Assembly (NCBI GenBank): GCA_963920635.1
Contig: OY987298.1
Span: forward strand, 35,495,787 to 35,559,786
Direction of reading: 5' to 3'
Length of the DNA: 64,000 nucleotides
Origin: Pseudeuparius sepicola
Lineage: Eukaryota > Arthropoda > Insecta > Coleoptera > Anthribidae
Shown here: positions 58,160-64,000 of the stretch, in pieces
How the letters are laid out: every line of letters starts with the position of its first letter
How positions within the stretch are numbered: position 1 is the stretch's first letter
The notes under the pieces: model-generated
Databases searched by the model: none
Told to the model about the DNA's origin: nothing
Seen by the model: the letters and a program-made list of their open reading frames with translations, nothing else
Position numbers and translations under genes: made by a program

Positions 58160-58349
58160 GTTGATTTTCAATTTAATATTGAATATTCCCAATTTGAAAT
58201 TGTTTATTCTCAATTTGATATTGACTATTCCCAATTTGAAGTTGTCTATTCCCAATTTGAAATTGATTAATCCCAATTTGAAGTTGACTATTCTCAATTT
58301 GAAGTTGTTTATTCCCAATTTGAAATTGATTATTCCCAATTTGAAGTTG
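58160..58349. repeat. Minisatellite, right (inverted) array
   Basis: About nine 21-bp units (CAATTTGAAGTTGACTATTCC and variants), the reverse complement of the array at 56813. Confidence 0.85.
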
Positions 58350-58733
58350 AAAAGGTATAGAACTCCTGGTACGAATTGAGCTATAGGCTGGTCTCCTAAA
58401 CAATATAGGTGGTTTTCTAAACAATATGGGTGGTTTCCTAAACATTTTTTATAGCAAAATGACCCTAATAAAAGTTGTAGGGAATCAAAGTATGAACAAC
58501 TTTTCCTTATATTTTTTTTGTATCTCTAATAGATAACGAGTTTCAGCGCATTACTGCAGGAGTGTTGTTGTAAACATTTTTTTTTTACAAAAAAATACCT
58601 TAATTAAATTTTTAGAGGATGCGAACTTCTGGTACACTTTTTCTTCTAAAATTTGTATCCAATACTTAATGATTTACAGAGCATTATATTGTTTAATTAA
58701 TTTTTGTCATATAATGCCCTGTAAATCATTAAG
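58291..58733. repeat. 443-bp segment X, first copy
   Basis: Duplicated in direct orientation at 60426-60868, differing by about one base in a T-run. The two copies flank the 1,694-bp insert. Confidence 0.9.
58665..58733. mobile_element. 69-bp near-perfect palindromic MITE
   Basis: CTTAATGATTTACAGAGCAT and its inverse ATGCCCTGTAAATCATTAAG enclose ATATTGTTTAATTAA. The intact copy at 60800-60868 is TA-flanked. In this copy the following TA is replaced by the inserted segment. Confidence 0.75.
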
Positions 58734-60425
58734 TTGTATTGCTGCCCATCTATCCTGTTGGTTTTTCTTTAGTTGGCTGGAAAATATGCTTTTTTTTCCC
58801 GACGAACTGCAATGGTGACCTGATTTCTCATTTGTTTATAAAGGGCTAGGTCTGAAGCATCTTTGTACTTTAAGTATTTTTTATGATAACCGTCTCTGTC
58901 TTTGATCATGGCTTTAATTGGTGGTAATAACCAGGGTGCATATAGCTTAGTTATACGTATTTTTCTCCTTGGTGCGTGAATGTTAATTAAAACGTTAATA
59001 TTTTCATTTAAAAAGTCAACTTTGCCATCTGCATTCCGAATATCAAAAATATTTTTCCAGGGGATGGATTTTAGATCGGACTCAAAATGTTGAATATTTA
59101 TATTTTTGAAATTTCTAACTGTTTTAAAAATTGTAGTTTTGCGTTTAGGCCTCAGATTAATTGTACAAGATAGCAACTGGTGATCACTTATTCCATCACT
59201 ACTAGACGTTTGTACCGACCGTATTTCCTCGTCAATATCTGTCAAAATTACCTCAATAAGTGTGACAGCCGACAGCCCTATCCGTTATTCTTGTGGGTTC
59301 ATCTATTATTTGTTTCAAACCGAGTCCATTGAAAACTTCCAAAGCACATTTGACACTGGATGAATTTATGTCAAACATATTAATGTTGAAATCACCAATA
59401 CAGAATATCTTATTAACCGTAGGAAGAATCTCCGATTTCGATTTGGTTTTGCTTGCTACAGATTAAAGGTTTCAAGATCCTTGCTGCGTACGAGTTGCTA
59501 GGAAACACATTTTCTCCCAACAATCACTTTCACATCCAGCAACGAAACTAACAGGAGACCTCAAACATTTGACTATAGACCACAGAGATCGTATATATAT
59601 GTCGTAGGCATCGGGGCGTAATACGTCATTTAGCTGTAAGCTGTAAGCTGTAATAAAATAACTATTAGGTACCTCGTTTGACTCAAATTATTCGTCATTT
59701 CAGGGATTGCCCTTGCCCTTGTCAGTCAAACAGAGTAATCGGTCGAACCATTGAACGTTACAGCGTCTGACTGCCGTTTGTTCAGTCATTTGTTGAAAAT
59801 TTGTAGAATTTGACTGAACAAACGGCAGTCAGACGCTGTAACGGCCGATTACTCTGTTTGACTAACAAGGGCAAAGGCAATCCTTGAAATGACGCGAAAT
59901 TTGAGTCAAACAAGGCAATAGTTATTTTATTACAGCTTTTGCCGGCAATACGTGTAATGACTAGACATTCCGCCAAGGTCTACTATAAAGACAGGCCCTG
60001 GCGCACAAAAATCATGTGACCATCTTAGTCAGACGTTACATGTCATTTGTCACATAACTGAAAGCGGCAGCTTGGGTTTTGAGAAGTTTTCAATGTTTAA
60101 AGTGTTTTTAAACGCCTTAGTTTATATTTTAGAAACAAGTTTGTGTCTAGTGCGCGTGTGTCCTGGCGGAGGGGAACCGCCCAGGTGTTATTATGGCCTC
60201 TGGGTAAGTGGAATTCTCCCCCGAACCACAGAATAGGGAACCCGGAATGGACTATTATGGACATGGGACAGTATTAGTATTGGACAGTGGAGCCTGAGAC
60301 ACAGAGGGGTGAACTGCTTACGGGAGATCCGCGAGTTCACACGGTCCGGGTGGCTGGAAGCCGTTCCCGTTGACCACGTTCGGGTTTGTGTATTTATTGT
60401 ATTCACCATTCACCTTGTGCGAAAT
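58732..60425. repeat. Inserted copy of 53184-54877
   Basis: Same length (1,694 bp) and orientation as the source. It carries a duplicate of the LINE endonuclease half (frame 58769-59245) and of the TIR element's left part. Junction overlaps are only about 3 bp (AGT) at the left and 2 bp (TA) at the right. Confidence 0.9.
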
Positions 60426-60868
60426 ATTCTCAATTTGAAGTTGTTTATTCCCAATTTGAAATTGATTATTCCCAATTTGAAGTTGAAAAGGTATAGAACT
60501 CCTGGTACGAATTGAGCTATAGGCTGGTCTCCTAAACAATATAGGTGGTTTTCTAAACAATATGGGTGGTTTCCTAAACATTTTTTATAGCAAAATGACC
60601 CTAATAAAAGTTGTAGGGAATCAAAGTATGAACAACTTTTCCTTATATTTTTTTTGTATCTCTAATAGATAACGAGTTTCAGCGCATTACTGCAGGAGTG
60701 TTGTTGTAAACATTTTTTTTTACAAAAAAATACCTTAATTAAATTTTTAGAGGATGCGAACTTCTGGTACACTTTTTCTTCTAAAATTTGTATCCAATAC
60801 TTAATGATTTACAGAGCATTATATTGTTTAATTAATTTTTGTCATATAATGCCCTGTAAATCATTAAG
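60426..60868. repeat. 443-bp segment X, second copy
   Basis: Direct repeat of 58291-58733, continuing at 60869 into the sequence that forms the natural right flank of X. Confidence 0.9.
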
Positions 60869-61212
60869 TATAGAGACAAAAAAAAATTATGAGAAAAATT
60901 TTACCAGAAGTCCATCCTACAAAACTTTTATTAAGGTCATTTTTTTGTAAAAAAAAAATATTTACAAGACCACCCCTGCAGCGTGAGAAATTTTTGTCAA
61001 CGTAACTCGTTACGTATTAGAGATAAAAGAAATAATTATAGACAAAGTTGTTCATATTTTGATCCCCTACAACTTTTGCTCTAAAAAATGTTTAGGAAAC
61101 CACTCTATAACGTATACCAGGAGATCGAGTGTGATCTTTTGGTTGGACACTCAGGAGGCAGACCCCAAGCAACCCTGAAAAAATCATCCTGTTTGTTTTT
61201 TTTTTTTTGCAA

Positions 61213-61984
61213 AACTGACATCTTTATGCTACTACAGTTTTGTTTTAAAAAGGGACACTACAACAGGTGATAGAAAACCAAAAAATAACCGCAAGTTTGT
61301 TTCAAATGTAATATATTTGCAAATTCTTATCATATACAAAGTTTTATAAGATTTCTGAAAATGGGGGGGCGCATTTATCAGATTTGGCACGGGGCGCAAT
61401 CTAGGCAAGTTATGGCTCTTCTAAAGAAATATATGGTGTATCGGATACTGGACACCTAACCGATGTATATTTTTTAGTTTAAATTCGCATAGTTTCGTAT
61501 GGGGTTTAAATCAAATTACTGAATCGAATCGCGAATCAAATATTTCAGTTGCATTTAGCTAATTGATTTGAGTTCTTGTCGATCAGTTTAATGCTGTGCT
61601 TTTGTCAATTATCTGCATCTGCGGAATTTAATTAAAAAGCAATTAAGCACCGCAATCCCTGGGATACAAAAAATAATTGAAACCGTTTGGAATCGGTGAG
61701 GGACCGGTCGGGTGAAACGCGTTGTTTTCTCTGATATCCACTGAAAATGTAGGTCACCGCGATAGACCGTTGTTATAAATGTGTAGAGAACAGGGCCATA
61801 GATAAGGGGGGTTGGGGATTCAACCCCCCCCCTCCCCGCCTTTGAGGAAAAAAGGAGGAGGAAATAGATCGTGGTGATGTAGTTTTATAATGTTCTGTCT
61901 CAGTTAAACTATTTGTCCTTATAAATTTTTAAAACATTCACCTGCGGCATATTTTCTTAAACAAACACACCTCATTTTAATATA
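61213..61984. other. Unassigned DNA
   Basis: G-runs and C-runs near 61365 and 61815 (CAGGGCCATAGATAAGG at about 61792 looks like a single hAT-type end with no partner). No gene supported. Confidence 0.3.
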
Positions 61985-62600
61985 CAGGATGAGTCATTAG
62001 TAATGGGTCATTAGTAATGGGACATAGTGCAACCGAATATATTTTGGACCAAAATATTACGATTGAGGCTAATATCTAGTATGCCTTATAGAAATGTTGT
62101 TTGTTTAAGGGTTACAGTTTTTGAAATTGAATTATGGCTACATCTCCCAAACTAATCAAGCTGCTGAACTGAAATTTGCCACTGCTATGTTTTTGGGGAT
62201 GGATAATAAGCTGAAAATGTCAATTTCGCCGTATCCCACAGAGGGCGCCACTTGCTCTGTTTTTGGATCGTTTCTTTACTCTTAACTTTTTTGAGGTTAT
62301 CTTTTTCGCCTTGCAGGTCCATCATTTTAGTGTATCTTTTCATTCTGCAACAAAAAGGTACTCTTGTTTCATAACGATCAAATCAACCGTTTGCGTTGAA
62401 ATTGCCAAAACTTGTCCCAAAACACCTGTTGATTTCAAGATTCTAAAAATAAAATATTCACCTACTGCTTTCAAATATTGCACAACGACTGTACCATTTA
62501 AAGCGAGAAAAAACACCATATGAACAATGTCCCAAAAAATGTTCACTTTCAAAATGGAACGGTTAAAATTTGACAAAATTTGACAAAATTTGGACACCCT
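61985..62600. repeat. Mosaic of FB2- and FB6-family sequence
   Basis: It starts CAGGATGAGTCATTAG after TA. 62140-62260 resembles the FB2 interior at about 4370, and 62290-62520 resembles FB6 at about 36270-36480 (ATCAACCGTTTGCGTTGAAA). No matching right end is found. Confidence 0.5.
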
Positions 62601-64000
62601 ATTTCAAGAAAACAAATGTGTTTCGACCAATGTTCATTTGGCATTTTTTTCTTCATTTTCAAATGTACAGTTGATCTGTAACATTTGAAAGTAGTAGATG
62701 AAAATTTTATTTTTCGAATATTGAAGTCAACAGGTGTTTTGGGGTAATTGATTAATTAATTGTTGCAATTAATAAATGGCAAAAGTTATTGGTTTCCTTG
62801 GCTTAAAGCTTTCTTCTCACAATTAGAAAAAGCGAAGAATTTACTCCAAAACACAATGCGTCACTGTTTGCTGTACAACAACAGAGAAAAACACTTACCA
62901 GACAGGGCCGTATTTAAAAATATTAAGTTTTCGAACTCAAAATAAACTGTAAGTTAAATTGTTGGCAATACTGATTAATATTTAGACTTCTTATTATTAA
63001 ATACAAGGCCGCATTAGAAAAAAATGAATGGAAAAAAGGAATTTTCAGTCTCAAAACATTTTAAAAATATTTTGTGTCATACATATCATGGTATTTGCAA
63101 TGAAAAGTGCTTTCAAAATCTTGAAGATGGTTTTTTAAAAACGAAACGTTGTAGAACAAATGTAAAAACGACATCTTAAAGCCCGTTAAAAAGTGCCATA
63201 AGAAAGTATTCTTCTTTTTTTTCTATCTGTGATAGCAACTTCAGAAAAAAATAAAATCGTTTCAAAATGTTACTTTTTTCAAAATAACTCAAAAACTCGT
63301 TTGCAATATCCCCAAGCTGTTCATTCTTATCCGGGACACAGTGTATACAGGATGATTTTTTTTAGGTCTACCACCGCCATTTTCTCGCTTATTTTACGCC
63401 CTACAAAAAAGCGTAAGAAACAAAAATGTTGCAATTTTGGACAGCTAAGTGGTGCTGCAAAAGAAATCGGCATCCATGGCCAACTTGTAGCGCAATATTA
63501 AAAAAAAACTCAAATTGAGCAAAACTATTAATATAGCCGTGGAATGTTTATTTTAATAGACAGAGGAAAACTTTTATATTGAAAATTGATGGCACTGAGA
63601 AGCTTTATCCATCCACGTAGTCACATAGTTTCAGCAAATTACACAGAGTCTTCGGCTCTCTTGAGACCAAGAAAATTTTTGTCGATTCTAAGTTTTCTTA
63701 GTACCTACGGTGCGAAAAGTTGGGCATGGAGGCCCATTCCTTTTTTAAAGTCGCCTCGCTGACCAAAATTGCCATATTTTGTGTTCTTACGTATTTTCTG
63801 TGCGGCCCAAAAAATCGCTTAATAAGAAATATAAAATAATATAATAAAAATAATAACAAATAATAAAAAAATTTACGTTTTTATATTTAATACATTATAT
63901 TTAATACATTAAATAAATATGGCGGCTGAAACTGGTTCCTCAAATGTTCATTTTGACAGTTTTAACCATCAATTGGCTAGGGTCTTCGGCTAGGGTCTTC
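62601..64000. other. Unassigned AT-rich DNA to window end
   Basis: Isolated repeat ends only (CAGGGCCGTATTT at 62886; TATACAGGATGATTT at 63344). The final 26 bases are a perfect 13-bp tandem repeat GGCTAGGGTCTTC. Confidence 0.3.

Larger units (their letters stand above)
56726..61212. mobile_element. Large foldback complex with nested insertions
   Basis: The outer arms pair: TTTTTTCAGGGTTGCTTGGG..CTGCCTCCTGAGTGT at 56751 against ACACTCAGGAGGCAG..CCCAAGCAACCCTGAAAA at 61147. Inside are inverted minisatellites, a truncated FB3 copy (57243-58063), a small MITE, and the 1,694-bp duplicated insert with its 443-bp flanking duplication. Confidence 0.6.

Noticed and set aside
58013..58445. NFKLGI and FQIGN repeat proteins
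   Set aside because: They arise from a 21-bp minisatellite whose period is a multiple of three; no start context or conserved flank.
1..64000. CRISPR arrays, bacterial operons, riboswitches
   Set aside because: No regularly spaced identical repeats with unique spacers, no tightly packed same-strand genes and no ribosome-binding-site pattern; the sequence is eukaryotic.

Overview
The window looks like a repeat-dense stretch of an insect nuclear genome. It is AT-rich with spliced gene fragments (GT..AG introns), LINE, DIRS-like, hAT and Tc1/mariner relics, tRNA-derived SINEs, and many foldback elements with CAGGGTG-type ends flanked by TA. Frequent TAGGTACCTA words recall beetle or hemipteran genomes, but the order cannot be fixed from sequence alone. 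Host coding content is small: isolated exons near 1, 1732, 37.3 kb and 40.5 kb, none of which I can name.

The dominant structure is a 16.2-kb element at 6476-22645. Two nearly identical inverted arms of about 5.63 kb (6476-12103 and 17019-22645) flank a 4.9-kb unique core. The ends are CAGTAGTAATAC...GTATTACTACTG and are bordered by a perfect 4-bp direct repeat, AAGT. Each arm carries a compact virus-style transcription unit: TATA box, CAGT initiator, a 102-aa ORF overlapping a 40-aa ORF by ATGA, then AATAAA. Each arm also has a tip packed with CRE, E-box and DR1-like sites, a long GC hairpin, an oligo-T minisatellite, and several families of short direct repeats. The core has a spliced 205-aa coiled-coil gene and a broken GNAT-acetyltransferase-like gene behind a duplicated TATA box, both on the minus strand, plus four iteron-like repeats. 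I see no transposase, integrase, polymerase or capsid gene. It is best described as an undescribed giant terminal-inverted-repeat element, possibly a non-autonomous or virus-derived one.

Left of it (2.2-6.3 kb) are three foldback elements. Immediately right (22.65-24 kb) is a SINE-like sequence split by a 932-bp hAT element that keeps the N-terminus of its transposase. At 25.3-25.5 kb two GC3-rich reading frames converge on overlapping stop codons. From 25.7 to 28.1 kb lie two adjacent foldbacks, one with a Tc1/mariner DNA-binding domain. 31-37 kb holds related foldbacks and a DIRS-like RNase H/tyrosine-recombinase relic. 37.9-40.2 kb has a SINE and a decayed LINE. 44.0-45.2 kb is a tandem and inverted array of tRNA-like genes between 13-bp direct repeats. 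It is followed by a nested hAT with a perfect 8-bp target duplication (45.6-46.7 kb). 48.8-49.6 kb is another foldback.

51.07-53.9 kb is a frameshifted LINE with endonuclease and reverse transcriptase. A 1,694-bp segment of this LINE plus a neighbouring 1.5-kb TIR element (53184-54877) reappears at 58732-60425, inserted in a palindrome-rich element with a 443-bp direct duplication on either side. This looks like replication template switching. The remainder (61.2-64 kb) is foldback-family debris and unassigned AT-rich DNA.
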